From assembly GCA_964400655.1 (NCBI GenBank), contig CAYNVN010000095.1:29619-93618 (forward strand): a stretch of DNA of 64,000 bases. Reading direction: 5' to 3'. The stretch is from B16-G9 sp964400655 (GTDB lineage: Bacteria; Bacteroidota; Bacteroidia; Bacteroidales; F082). Position numbers and translations under genes: made by a program. Shown piece by piece: positions 34,601 through 43,368 of this stretch (position 1 is the first letter of the stretch; the number at the start of each line of letters is the position of its first letter). The notes under the pieces are model-generated. The model was not told the origin of the DNA and made no database searches. It saw only the letters and a list, made by a program, of their open reading frames with translations.

Positions 34601-35134
34601 TTACATTCTTCCCATATAGTCAGTATTTCCCATACTGTTATAAGGGTCGTAATTAGGATCCTGGTTGTTGTACCGGTTATCGTAATTATTGTTGTTATAA
34701 TTAGGATTGTTGTAATTATTAGAGCGCTGCAACGAAGAGATAAGCGCGCCAATCATTTTTGTCATTTCCATTAAAAAGCCTCTTGATTCCTCTTCAGAGG
34801 TTTCGGTCAGCAGGTTCTGACGAACTGCCAGCGTGGTGTAAACAACACATTGGCGGATGGAGCTTTTAGCCATCTTCAGATAGTGAACAAATTGGCTTTT
34901 GTTGCGGGCAGACCCCTCCGAAATATAAAGGGAGATGCTGCGGGCAGCTTCATTAAAACGGAGGGCAAGTTTGGTTCTGTCCTCCTCAGGGAAAAGCATG
35001 GTTTTTTCCTGAACCCAGTTAACATAGTCAAGTGATTTGTGATAAATCCTCAAATCCTCAAACCGGAAAAATGTTACCGGTCGTTCCATTTCTTCTCTTT
35101 CCTGTCTCTCTGGTCTTTCTTCTTGATAGTTCAT
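34601..35134 (-). CDS. four-helix bundle (S23-like) protein with Asn/Tyr-rich tail
   Basis: A 177-residue protein. Residues about 20-135 match the four-helix bundle family named for proteins encoded in 23S rRNA intervening sequences: FEDLRIYHKSLDYVNWV, LALRFNEAARSISLYISEGS, KSQFVHYLKMAKSSIRQC. The usual members end there, at about 115-120 residues. This one continues with a low-complexity tail rich in Asn, Tyr and Pro (about 138-177). The charged N-terminal extension is Arg/Glu-rich. It is not in an rRNA gene here. Function of the family is unknown; the tail could be disordered and sticky. Confidence 0.82.
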   Translation of the reverse strand: MNYQEERPERQEREEMERPVTFFRFEDLRIYHKSLDYVNWVQEKTMLFPEEDRTKLALRFNEAARSISLYISEGSARNKSQFVHYLKMAKSSIRQCVVYTTLAVRQNLLTETSEEESRGFLMEMTKMIGALISSLQRSNNYNNPNYNNNNYDNRYNNQDPNYDPYNSMGNTDYMGRM

Positions 35135-35228
35135 ATCACTTCAATTTAGATTTGTAAATAATAAATTTAATTTTGGTTTTTAAATGTAATAGTTGTTGGT
35201 TCTTAAATTGTCGGCTGCTAATTGATGG

Positions 35229-36149
35229 CTAATTCACTTTAAAAGTTGCATCGCCATTTTCAATATATCCAATAATTTGTGTTGCAGCTGCAATTCCGGC
35301 ATTAATGTTTGCTTCGGCAGTTTGTGCGCCCATCTTTTTTGGAGTAAAGAAAAAGCGTCCTTCAAACTTTTCGGCAATTACCTCTTTGTTATCGGGTGCA
35401 ATGTCCGAAACATAGCTGAAGCCTTTGTTTTCTTCAAAGATTTTAACAAGGTCCTCTTCATGGATTACCTCTTTGCGGGCGGTATTAACAAGTACTGCAC
35501 CCTCTTTCATTTTTGAAAGTAAACTGTAATTAATGCTTTTGATGGTGTGTTGATTGGCAGGTATATGCAGGCTTACGTAATCGCATTGGGCATACATATC
35601 CTCTACGTTGTCGTAAACCTGTACTCCGTCGGCTTCAATGGCTTCTTTTGGAACAAATGGGTCGAAAGCGGCCACATCCATGCCGAAATCTTTGGCAATA
35701 CGTGAAACGTTTTTACCCACATTTCCATAAGCATGGATTCCGATTTTTTTGCCTTTCAGTTCTCGTCCCGATGTTCCGTTAAAGTGGTTACGGGCCTGGA
35801 AAACCATCATTCCCAACACCAGCTCGGCAACAGCATTGGAGTTTTGTCCGGGTGTGTTCATAACAACCACTCCTTTGGCTGATGCGGCTTCAAGGTTAAC
35901 GTTGTCGTATCCGGCTCCGGCACGAACAACAATTTTAAGATTGTCGGCAGCCTCGATTACAGCGGGAGTTACCTTATCGCTTCTGATAATCATGGCATCA
36001 ACATCTTTAACGGCTTCAATCAGTTCTTCTTCGCCGTTATATTTTTCCAGAAACCGGTATTGGTAACCGGCTCCGTCCAAAACTTTTTTAATTTCTTCAA
36101 CGGCAGCCTTGGCAAAAGGCTTTACGGTTGCTATCAGTACTTTTGGCAT
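35229..36149 (-). CDS. serA: D-3-phosphoglycerate dehydrogenase, short form
   Basis: First enzyme of serine synthesis, NAD-dependent. The 306-residue form has only substrate and nucleotide domains, with no ACT or ASB domain, so serine feedback through ACT is not expected. Marks: VRAGAGYDNVNLEAASAKGV, NSNAVAELVLGMM, KKIGIHAYGNVGKNVSRIA (GxGxxG-like), and the catalytic-arginine motif NTARKEVIHEEDL. In the place where most relatives have a histidine before GxQT, this protein reads TPKKMGAQTAEANI, a feature I know in Bacteroidota SerA. serC lies 20 bp upstream in the same operon. Confidence 0.9.
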   Translation of the reverse strand: MPKVLIATVKPFAKAAVEEIKKVLDGAGYQYRFLEKYNGEEELIEAVKDVDAMIIRSDKVTPAVIEAADNLKIVVRAGAGYDNVNLEAASAKGVVVMNTPGQNSNAVAELVLGMMVFQARNHFNGTSGRELKGKKIGIHAYGNVGKNVSRIAKDFGMDVAAFDPFVPKEAIEADGVQVYDNVEDMYAQCDYVSLHIPANQHTIKSINYSLLSKMKEGAVLVNTARKEVIHEEDLVKIFEENKGFSYVSDIAPDNKEVIAEKFEGRFFFTPKKMGAQTAEANINAGIAAATQIIGYIENGDATFKVN

Positions 36150-36169
36150 AGCAGTATGTTTTTAGTTAA

Positions 36170-37243
36170 TTACTTGTTTAAACTTTCAAAATCTTTCATG
36201 CACTGAACCAGTGCGTCAACACTTTCGACGGGCAGTGCGTTGTAGGTGGAAGCCCTGAAACCTCCAACCGAACGGTGTCCTTTAATGCCTGTCATTCCGC
36301 GCTCGGTGGCAAAATCGAGGAATGCCTTTTCTTTCTCTTCGTAACCGTCGTTCATTACAAAGCAAATATTCATAATCGAACGGTCTTCTTTATCGGTAAC
36401 GGTTCCTTTAAACATACTGTTACGGTCGATTTCATCGTAAAGCATGGCGGCTTTTTGTACGTTGTATTCGTGCATTTTTTCAACTCCGCCCTGTCCGTCG
36501 AGCCACTTAAGTGTTTGTAAAGCGGCAAATACAGGCAGTACGGGAGGTGTGTTAAACATGCTTCCCTTATCAATATGTGTTTGGTAGTTGAGCATGGTTG
36601 GTATGGCGCGGTCAACTTTTCCGAGAATGTCATCACGGATAATAACAAAAGTAACGCCGGCAGGAGCCAGGTTTTTTTGAGCACCACCGTAAATCAAAAC
36701 ATATTTTGAAACATCAACGGGGCGGCTGAAAATATCGGATGACATATCGGCTACCAACGGTACCGGCGAATCGATATCGTGTTTGATTTCGGTTCCGTAA
36801 ATGGTGTTGTTGGTGGTAATATGAAAATAATCGGCATCTTCGGGGATGCGGTAGTCTTTGGGGATATAGTTGAAAGTAGCGTCTTCTGAAGAGGCAACCA
36901 CTTCAACTTCACCAAATAATTTAGCTTCTTTAATGGCTTTTTTTGCCCATGCTCCGGTATTGAGATAAGCCGCTTTTTTGTTGAGCAGATTAAAAGGGAT
37001 CATGGCAAACTGGGTGCTGGCACCTCCACCAAGAAATAGTACGGAATAGCCATCGGGAATATTGAGCAATTTTTTAAAGAGTGCCTGAGCTTCGTCCATT
37101 ACAGCAACAAACTCCTTGCTGCGATGAGAGATAGACATTAACGAGATGCCGGTACCTGCAAAATCACGAACTGCTTCGGCTGTCTTTTCTACAGTGTATT
37201 CAGGTAAAATAGACGGGCCTGCATAAAAATTATGTTTGATCAT
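36170..37243 (-). CDS. serC: phosphoserine aminotransferase
   Basis: PLP enzyme that transaminates 3-phosphohydroxypyruvate to phosphoserine. The PLP lysine is K190 in IYGGAQKNLAPAGVT. Other marks are the start HNFYAGPSILP, SISHRSKEF, FLGGGASTQFAMIP and GHRSVGGFRASTYNALP at the C-terminus. Length of 357 is normal. It is first in the serC-serA operon behind a -7 box at 37281. Phosphoserine phosphatase (serB) is not in this window, so the last step must be encoded elsewhere or done by another enzyme. Confidence 0.96.
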   Translation of the reverse strand: MIKHNFYAGPSILPEYTVEKTAEAVRDFAGTGISLMSISHRSKEFVAVMDEAQALFKKLLNIPDGYSVLFLGGGASTQFAMIPFNLLNKKAAYLNTGAWAKKAIKEAKLFGEVEVVASSEDATFNYIPKDYRIPEDADYFHITTNNTIYGTEIKHDIDSPVPLVADMSSDIFSRPVDVSKYVLIYGGAQKNLAPAGVTFVIIRDDILGKVDRAIPTMLNYQTHIDKGSMFNTPPVLPVFAALQTLKWLDGQGGVEKMHEYNVQKAAMLYDEIDRNSMFKGTVTDKEDRSIMNICFVMNDGYEEKEKAFLDFATERGMTGIKGHRSVGGFRASTYNALPVESVDALVQCMKDFESLNK

Positions 37244-37280
37244 GGTTTCTATATTTTATTTAGGGTTTAAAAAAGTGCGA

Positions 37281-37288
37281 CAAAGATA
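37281..37288 (-). promoter_or_regulatory. -7 box of the serC-serA operon
   Basis: TATCTTTG on the minus strand matches TAnnTTTG and lies 37 bp before the serC ATG. No TTG was found at the right distance upstream. Confidence 0.5.
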
Positions 37289-37342
37289 ATATCTTATTGT
37301 AATTGTTACGCTTATTAATGCTTAGATTTATCATAAATTATA

Positions 37343-38977
37343 CTAAAAAACCCTTTCTCCGTTGAGGTAGGTTTGCAGCACCCTGATTTTAAATAAATCT
37401 TTAGCCGGGGCGGTCATTAAATCTTTGTTTAAGATGATAAAATCGGCTGCTTTTCCGGGCTCAATACTGCCTTTTCGGTTTTCGTCAAAACTGCCTTTGG
37501 CCGGCCAGATGGTAATAGATTGTAAAGCCTCTTTTCGGCTTAGGGCGTTTTCGGTTTGGAATCCGTTTTTAGGCCACCCTTTTAAATCTTTTCGCACAAC
37601 GGCGGCGTAAAAAGTTTTTAACGGACTGATGTCTTCAATGGGGAAATCGGTACCGTTAATAAGCCAGCCGTTTTGCAAAAGCAGATCGTGATAGGCATAA
37701 GCGGTTTTAATTCGTTGTTTCCCCAGCCGTTTGTCTGCCCAGTACATATCCGATGTACAGTGGGTAGCCTGTACACTGGGAATGATTGAATAATCTTTAA
37801 AGTAATGGATATCTTCAGGAGCCACTATTTGTGCATGTTCGATACGCCAGCGCAGATCGTTTTTTTCTTTCAGGTATGCGGCGTAGGTTTGCAGCATGAT
37901 GCGGTTTCCCGAATCGCCAATGGCGTGGGTGTTTACCTGAAATCCGGCATCGTAAGCCATTTTACACATCGAGTCGTAATAGGCGGGTTGATGCAGTTGT
38001 AAACCAAAGTTCCCCGGATCGTCGGAATATTCATCCATCAACAATGCTCCTCTTGAACCGAGTGCCCCGTCGATATACAGCTTAACCGCACTTACGGTTA
38101 AGCGCTCTTTATGCCAGGGCTTTTGCGTATAGAAAAAGTCGAAATTATCTTTGGTCGGGCTAATCATGGCGTAAATCCGCATCTTGATAATGCCCCTTTG
38201 TTGAAGCGAGTCAATCAGTAAAATATCATCTTTATCCAAACCGGCATCGGTAACAGTGGTAAGCCCGACGGCAAAGCAGTCTTCCTGCGCTTTTTTTAGC
38301 GCTTCCGTTTTCTGCGCTTTGTCAAAGTAGGGAACAAAACTTTTCATTAAATCGGCAGCATTGTCGATAAGTACACCGGTGGGTTTGCCGTTGTGAAGGA
38401 TAATTTCGCCGCCAGCAATTCTTGTGCGGGCCGTAATGCCTGCCGTTTTCAGTGCCGCATCATTGGCCAAAACGGCATGTCCGTCAATTCGGGTAAGAAC
38501 CACCGGCTTGTCAGGGAAATTTTTGTTTAGCAGGTTGTTAACGGGAAATTCGGTTATATCCCAGTCGTTTTGGTCCCAGCCTCTGCCCAGTAACCATTGC
38601 GGGTGGTTTTTCTTGTCAAATTGTTTGACCCTGAAAACAACCTCCTCAAACGAAGTGGTGCCTGTAAGGTCTGCATATTGAGTGGTTACAATGCCATATC
38701 CTAAAAAATGGCTGTGTCCGTCGTTAAATCCCGGATATATAAATTTTCCTTTGACATCAATGGTTTGGGGTGATTCAAACAGGCTCAGTACTTCATCGTC
38801 GGTACCAACAGCAACAAACTTTCCCTCTTTTACGGCAAATGCCGAAACAACGGAAAAAGGGTTGTCCACAGTGTAAACCTTAGCGTTGTAAATAATAAGG
38901 TCGGCCTGTTTTTTTGTTTGTGACAAAACACTCATCGTTATCAAAAATAACATTAATACAATCGATGTTTTTTTCAT
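37343..38977 (-). CDS. exported amidohydrolase (YtcJ-like)
   Basis: A 544-residue metal-dependent hydrolase of the amidohydrolase 3 (YtcJ/NfdA) group. Residues 1-20 form a signal peptide ending LSQ, so it acts outside the cytoplasm. The metal motif is PGFNDGHSHFLG (H88, H90). WLLGRGWDQNDW, DGHAVLANDAAL, YIDGALGSRGALL, NTHAIGDSGNR and RIEHAQIV follow in the order normal for the family, and GSIEPGKAADFIILNKD closes the small beta domain. Substrates of this group are varied (amides, formamides), so I do not assign one. It is convergent with nothing and divergent from the PCMD-like gene. Confidence 0.88.
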   Translation of the reverse strand: MKKTSIVLMLFLITMSVLSQTKKQADLIIYNAKVYTVDNPFSVVSAFAVKEGKFVAVGTDDEVLSLFESPQTIDVKGKFIYPGFNDGHSHFLGYGIVTTQYADLTGTTSFEEVVFRVKQFDKKNHPQWLLGRGWDQNDWDITEFPVNNLLNKNFPDKPVVLTRIDGHAVLANDAALKTAGITARTRIAGGEIILHNGKPTGVLIDNAADLMKSFVPYFDKAQKTEALKKAQEDCFAVGLTTVTDAGLDKDDILLIDSLQQRGIIKMRIYAMISPTKDNFDFFYTQKPWHKERLTVSAVKLYIDGALGSRGALLMDEYSDDPGNFGLQLHQPAYYDSMCKMAYDAGFQVNTHAIGDSGNRIMLQTYAAYLKEKNDLRWRIEHAQIVAPEDIHYFKDYSIIPSVQATHCTSDMYWADKRLGKQRIKTAYAYHDLLLQNGWLINGTDFPIEDISPLKTFYAAVVRKDLKGWPKNGFQTENALSRKEALQSITIWPAKGSFDENRKGSIEPGKAADFIILNKDLMTAPAKDLFKIRVLQTYLNGERVF

Positions 38978-39084
38978 AATTTTAATAATACTCATGTAAA
39001 AAATTGATCGTGTAAAAGTAAGTATTTAAACGGTTTTTATCTGTACCGGGAATGTAGTGCAAAAAAATGCCAATTAGTTTTTTG

Positions 39085-39092
39085 TATATTTG
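39085..39092 (+). promoter_or_regulatory. -7 box of the PCMD-like/TonB receptor pair
   Basis: TATATTTG fits TAnnTTTG, 25 bp before the ATG at 39118. The -33 TTG is not evident. Confidence 0.45.
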
Positions 39093-39117
39093 TACAATAA
39101 ATAAACCTTGTTGCATT

Positions 39118-40071
39118 ATGAAAAGCTCGTTACATTTTTTTTTAATAATCGGAATGTTTGTTTTGATTACAGAGGTTTTAAATGCGCAAAGCCAGTTTGT
39201 TAATCCCGGCTTTGAAGAGTGGGAGGAGATTGGTTTCGGCCCTGACATTATTGAGCCGGTTAACTGGAGTTCCATCAAATCGACTGATGATTCGGATTTA
39301 AATGTTACGGCACCGGTTGTATGGGGAAGAAGCGATGATGCTCATTCGGGCGATTATTCGCTTTATCTGTTTACAACGAGTCTTTTCGGGCTTAAAGTTC
39401 CGGGGACAATAACCAATGGCAGGATACATTCGTCAATGGTGCCCGATTCGGGCTATACTTATACCGACCTTGATAATTCGGCATGGCATACAAAGCTTGT
39501 TTCCAAACCCGACAGTCTGGTTGGATGGTACAAAGCCAATCCCATGCAGGGAGATTATGCCAAAATAAAAGTGGTGGTTCACAAAGATTTTATTAAAGTG
39601 TCGGAATTTCAGGATACTACAAAATTTATAGGCTCGGGAACGCTGTATCTTTCGGGAGAGCCGGTTACTGAATGGAAACGCTTTTCGCTGCCTGTTCATT
39701 ACTATTCCGGTGAAGACCCTGAATATATCCTTGTAACTTTATCTTCAAGTAAAGGAACCGACGCGATTCAGGGCAGCGAGTTATGGTTAGACGATTTGAA
39801 ACTGATATACAACGACGGATCGGGAATTGTTGAAAAAAATCCCGATAACCTGCATTTGTACGCATCCGGCAGCCGTTTGAATGTGCTGGTAACAGGCGAA
39901 AAAAATCAAGAATATCTTTTGCGGGTGTATGATATGAGCGGCCGGCTTCAACTGGAAAAATGGGGGCGGATAAATCAAAAAAGTTCATACAATTATAATT
40001 TGAACCCCGGAATATACATCGTCAGTATCAGATACGACGATATGGTGCTTACACAAAAAATTGGTTTGTAA
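39118..40071 (+). CDS. PCMD-like secreted protein with T9SS sorting domain
   Basis: A 317-residue exported protein. Residues 1-24 form a signal peptide (ending VLNAQ). The main domain matches the PCMD (putative carbohydrate metabolism) pattern: FVNPGFEEWEEIG at the start, PDSLVGWYKANPMQGDYAKI, EWKRFSLPVHY and SELWLDDLKLIYN at the end of the jelly-roll. Residues about 245-317 resemble a type IX sorting domain (YLLRVYDMSGRL, then LNPGIYIVSIRYDD). The start at 39118 follows a -7 box; a longer frame begins at 39067. The TonB receptor gene follows after 45 bp. A glycan or lipid-binding role is only inferred. Confidence 0.72.
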   Translation: MKSSLHFFLIIGMFVLITEVLNAQSQFVNPGFEEWEEIGFGPDIIEPVNWSSIKSTDDSDLNVTAPVVWGRSDDAHSGDYSLYLFTTSLFGLKVPGTITNGRIHSSMVPDSGYTYTDLDNSAWHTKLVSKPDSLVGWYKANPMQGDYAKIKVVVHKDFIKVSEFQDTTKFIGSGTLYLSGEPVTEWKRFSLPVHYYSGEDPEYILVTLSSSKGTDAIQGSELWLDDLKLIYNDGSGIVEKNPDNLHLYASGSRLNVLVTGEKNQEYLLRVYDMSGRLQLEKWGRINQKSSYNYNLNPGIYIVSIRYDDMVLTQKIGL

Positions 40072-40116
40072 TAACTGATGGGATTTGCTTCGGGGTTTTA
40101 CATTAAACATGATTTC

Positions 40117-42519
40117 ATGCGTACATTCTTATATCCATTTGTTTTGTTCATGTTTTTTGCCTGCACGGTTCATGCTCAATCGGGAAGTGAGAATGGTATT
40201 TTAAGCGGACGAATAACCGACAGGGAGACAAGTGAACCGTTGGTGGGTGCCAACATCTATTCAAATAAAAATTATTCGGTGGGTGTGGTTTCCGATTTTA
40301 ACGGTTATTACTCAATTTCACTTCCTCCGGGTGATTACCGTTTTATTGTTTCTTTTACCGGGATGAAAAAGGTAACCATCCCCGTTCATATCGAAAGCGG
40401 TAAAGTTACTACCGAAAATGTTAAAATGGAGCCTTTCAGTATTATGTTTGACGAGGTGGAAGTGCGCGCCGGTCGTTTTAACAGAAAAATGGAGGAGCAA
40501 ACCGCTTCCGTTGAGGTGATGAAACCGAAATTGATTGAGGCACGGAATACGCGCACGGTTTCGTCCATTTTAAATTTAACACCCGGGGTGACCATACTGG
40601 ATGAAGAACCCCAGATTAGAGGAGGAAGCGGTTTTACCTTTGGCGTTGGTTCAAAAGTTGGTGTGTTTATTGACGATATGCCAATTATAACAGGCGATGC
40701 CGGTAAACCCGACTGGTCGCTTATACCCGTTGAAAATATTAAACAGATAGAGGTGGTAAAGGGTGCTTCATCGGTATTGTCGGGGTCGGCAGCACTGAGC
40801 GGTGCCATTTATATACGGACAAACTACCCCGGCATAAAACCAAAAACAAGGGTGCAGGCTTATACGGGTTTTAGAACAGCTCCGGGAGGGCCGGCAGAAA
40901 AGTGGTGGAGCGGGGTGAACGACCTGGATGGTGTTAGTTTTATGCACTCACGGCAACTGGGCAACGGACACACCGATTTGGTTATCGGAGGTGTGGTAAT
41001 GACCGATAGAAATTATATTGGGGCTCCAAAACCCGGCCCCTATGTTGTTGATTCAACAAATCTTACCGATGATGATATGCGAAACAACAAGGCCAGATTA
41101 AATTTTAACCTGCGCAGGCGACCCAAAAAAATTGAAGGTTTGAATTTTGGTGTCAACGGCAATTTTATGTACGAAAAACGAGCTACGGCTCTTGCCTGGC
41201 TTGATGATACCAGCTTTTTTTATCGGGCATATCCGGGTTCCGTTTTGCTGGCCGACATTTATACGGCTTATGTTGATCCGTTTATTAACTACTACAGTCC
41301 GCAGGGTATAAAACATCAGTTTTCAAGCCGTATTTTGTATCGCGACAGCAAGGCCATTAACAATCAAAGCACCAGAGCTCTGATGATATACAATCAGTAT
41401 CAGTTCAGTAAAAAATTCGATAATATCGGAGGTCTTGAATTTATTGGCGGGTTAACAAGCCAGTTTACCAAATCGCATGCTAACATGTATGAGGCATCCG
41501 GTTCGCCTGATAATAAAATATGGAACCCCTCTCTTTTTATGGAGTTTGAGAAAAAATTCGGTACATCGCTTATCCTGTCTTTCGGTATGAGGATTGAACA
41601 CAATCGGTTAAATGATACCATCATTGAAACCAAACCCATTTTCAGGGTGGGAACATCAATTAAACTGGCGCAGGAAACTTTTCTTCGTGCATCGCTGGGA
41701 CAAGGTTACCGCTTTCCCACCATTACCGAAAGGTATATCAGGACAAAAGTGGGCAGCTTTGCTGTTTTTAACAACCCCGAACTTCAATCGGAAACAAGCT
41801 GGAATGGAGAGATTGGGATAAAACAGGGGTTTAAATTTTACAGATTTTTCGGATACCTTGATGTGGCGGGTTTTTACCAGCAATACGAAAATACCATTGA
41901 ATATCTGTTCGGGTTCTGGGATTTTGATTTTGCCACGGCAGGGTTCAAATTTCTGAATACCGGTAAATCAAAAGTTACGGGGGTGGATGTTTCGTTAACC
42001 GGACAGGCTAAACTCAATAAGGACCTCGGCATGACTGTTTTGCTTGGCTATACTTATGTGCATCCTGTTTCGCTCGAACCCGATTATGTTTATGCGGTTG
42101 ACGATAACGGCATTGAATACAGCTATAACTCCATGAGCGTTGACCCCTCTAAAAATATACTTAAATATCGGTTTCTTCATACGGTTAAATTTGATATCGG
42201 GTTTGATATATATGCTTTTTCCATTGGGATGAGTCTGAAATATTTTAGTAAAATCGAAAACCTCGATAAAACCATATTTGATTTTGAAGATGCCACACTG
42301 GCTTCGGGTGGTACCTTGCAGCCTATTTTGTACCGCGACTACTTTTACAACCACAATAACGGGAATGCCATTGTTGATATGCGTGCCGGCTACAGATTTC
42401 ACAAGCATCATAAAATTGCCGTGATAGTTGACAACCTGTTTAACAGATGGTATTCGCTGCGGCCGCTTAAGGCCGAACCCATGCGAAGCATTCAGCTGCA
42501 ATATACATTCATAAAATAG
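40117..42519 (+). CDS. TonB-dependent outer-membrane receptor
   Basis: An 800-residue TonB receptor. A signal peptide (1-21, ending VHAQ) leads to a carboxypeptidase-regulatory-like domain (about 27-110: LSGRITDRETSEPLVGANIY, then FNGYYSISLPPGDY). The plug follows (about 115-235: PGVTILDEEPQIRGGSGF, VEVVKGASSVLSGSAALSG), and a 22-strand barrel fills the rest, ending with MRSIQLQYTFIK, an aromatic C-terminal strand. It is not a SusC protein, and no SusD is present. The Fec-type ABC importer genes are convergent just downstream, so iron chelate, haem or cobalamin uptake is a reasonable guess. The substrate is unproven. Confidence 0.93.
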   Translation: MRTFLYPFVLFMFFACTVHAQSGSENGILSGRITDRETSEPLVGANIYSNKNYSVGVVSDFNGYYSISLPPGDYRFIVSFTGMKKVTIPVHIESGKVTTENVKMEPFSIMFDEVEVRAGRFNRKMEEQTASVEVMKPKLIEARNTRTVSSILNLTPGVTILDEEPQIRGGSGFTFGVGSKVGVFIDDMPIITGDAGKPDWSLIPVENIKQIEVVKGASSVLSGSAALSGAIYIRTNYPGIKPKTRVQAYTGFRTAPGGPAEKWWSGVNDLDGVSFMHSRQLGNGHTDLVIGGVVMTDRNYIGAPKPGPYVVDSTNLTDDDMRNNKARLNFNLRRRPKKIEGLNFGVNGNFMYEKRATALAWLDDTSFFYRAYPGSVLLADIYTAYVDPFINYYSPQGIKHQFSSRILYRDSKAINNQSTRALMIYNQYQFSKKFDNIGGLEFIGGLTSQFTKSHANMYEASGSPDNKIWNPSLFMEFEKKFGTSLILSFGMRIEHNRLNDTIIETKPIFRVGTSIKLAQETFLRASLGQGYRFPTITERYIRTKVGSFAVFNNPELQSETSWNGEIGIKQGFKFYRFFGYLDVAGFYQQYENTIEYLFGFWDFDFATAGFKFLNTGKSKVTGVDVSLTGQAKLNKDLGMTVLLGYTYVHPVSLEPDYVYAVDDNGIEYSYNSMSVDPSKNILKYRFLHTVKFDIGFDIYAFSIGMSLKYFSKIENLDKTIFDFEDATLASGGTLQPILYRDYFYNHNNGNAIVDMRAGYRFHKHHKIAVIVDNLFNRWYSLRPLKAEPMRSIQLQYTFIK

Positions 42520-42594
42520 GTAACTGACAAATATTTTCTTTGGATTTGCCGGGGATGTTTCAGGGAAAGTATGATGCCGTAATTTTCAGATGTT

Positions 42595-43368
42595 TTACAA
42601 AAAGGAATTGTTTTTGGGGTTGAATTTTACGGTACCCCGGTCGAAAAGACGGTTGATGCTTCCTTTACCGATTAATTCTTTGGGATTTCCTTTTTCAAAC
42701 CGTTCGTTATTGCCCAGCAGCCAAAGTGTATCGGCAAAATGCAGGGCCAGTTCCACATCGTGAATGGTCATTAAAAAACTTTTTCCCTTTTTGGGGATGG
42801 TTTTTAGCAGGTGCATCAGTTCAACCCTTCCGGGAGAATCGATAAAAGCGGTGGGCTCATCCAGAAAAATCAACGGTGTATCCTGGGCCAGCGCCCTGGC
42901 AATCATTACCCGTTGCCGTTCTCCGTCGCTTAAAGTGTGCAGTTTTCGTTTGGTAAATTTTTTTGTTCCTGTTAGTTCCATAGCTTCGGAAATGATTTTT
43001 TTATCTTTTTCCGAAGGTTTTTTCCAAAAAGAACCGTAAGGGTATCTTGCAGCGGTAATAACATCTTCAACCGTAAGGTAAATATCATCAATTTTATCGG
43101 TCAGCACTACCGACACCTTTGTTGCCAGTTCTTTCACCGGAATATTTTCCAGCAGATCGTTTCCATATTTTATTTCGCCGTTTAAAGCGGGAATAAATCC
43201 CGAAAGTGTTTTTAACAATGTGGATTTCCCTGCACCGTTGGGCCCGAGGATGGCAATAAATTCGCCTTCATAAACTTCTGCCGAAAGGTTTTTGTGAAGC
43301 ACTTTTGTTTTACCTTTCTTCAACCGGTATCCCGTTGATAAGTTTTGTATGGTCAGTAATTTTGTCAA
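42595..43368 (-). CDS. iron-chelate/cobalamin-type ABC transporter ATP-binding protein (FecE/BtuD-like)
   Basis: Cytoplasmic ATPase of a type II ABC importer. Walker A is GPNGAGKSTLLKTLSG, the signature is LSDGERQRVMIARALAQDTP, and Walker B is LIFLDEPTAFID. The C-terminal region has HDVELALHFAD (H-loop). Its start codon is TTG at 43366-43368, and TTGA overlaps the stop of the permease gene, so translation is coupled. The pair FecCD-FecE lacks a binding-protein gene nearby. The TonB receptor lies convergent on the other strand. The best function is uptake of iron chelates, haem or vitamin B12. Confidence 0.9.
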   Translation of the reverse strand: MTKLLTIQNLSTGYRLKKGKTKVLHKNLSAEVYEGEFIAILGPNGAGKSTLLKTLSGFIPALNGEIKYGNDLLENIPVKELATKVSVVLTDKIDDIYLTVEDVITAARYPYGSFWKKPSEKDKKIISEAMELTGTKKFTKRKLHTLSDGERQRVMIARALAQDTPLIFLDEPTAFIDSPGRVELMHLLKTIPKKGKSFLMTIHDVELALHFADTLWLLGNNERFEKGNPKELIGKGSINRLFDRGTVKFNPKNNSFL

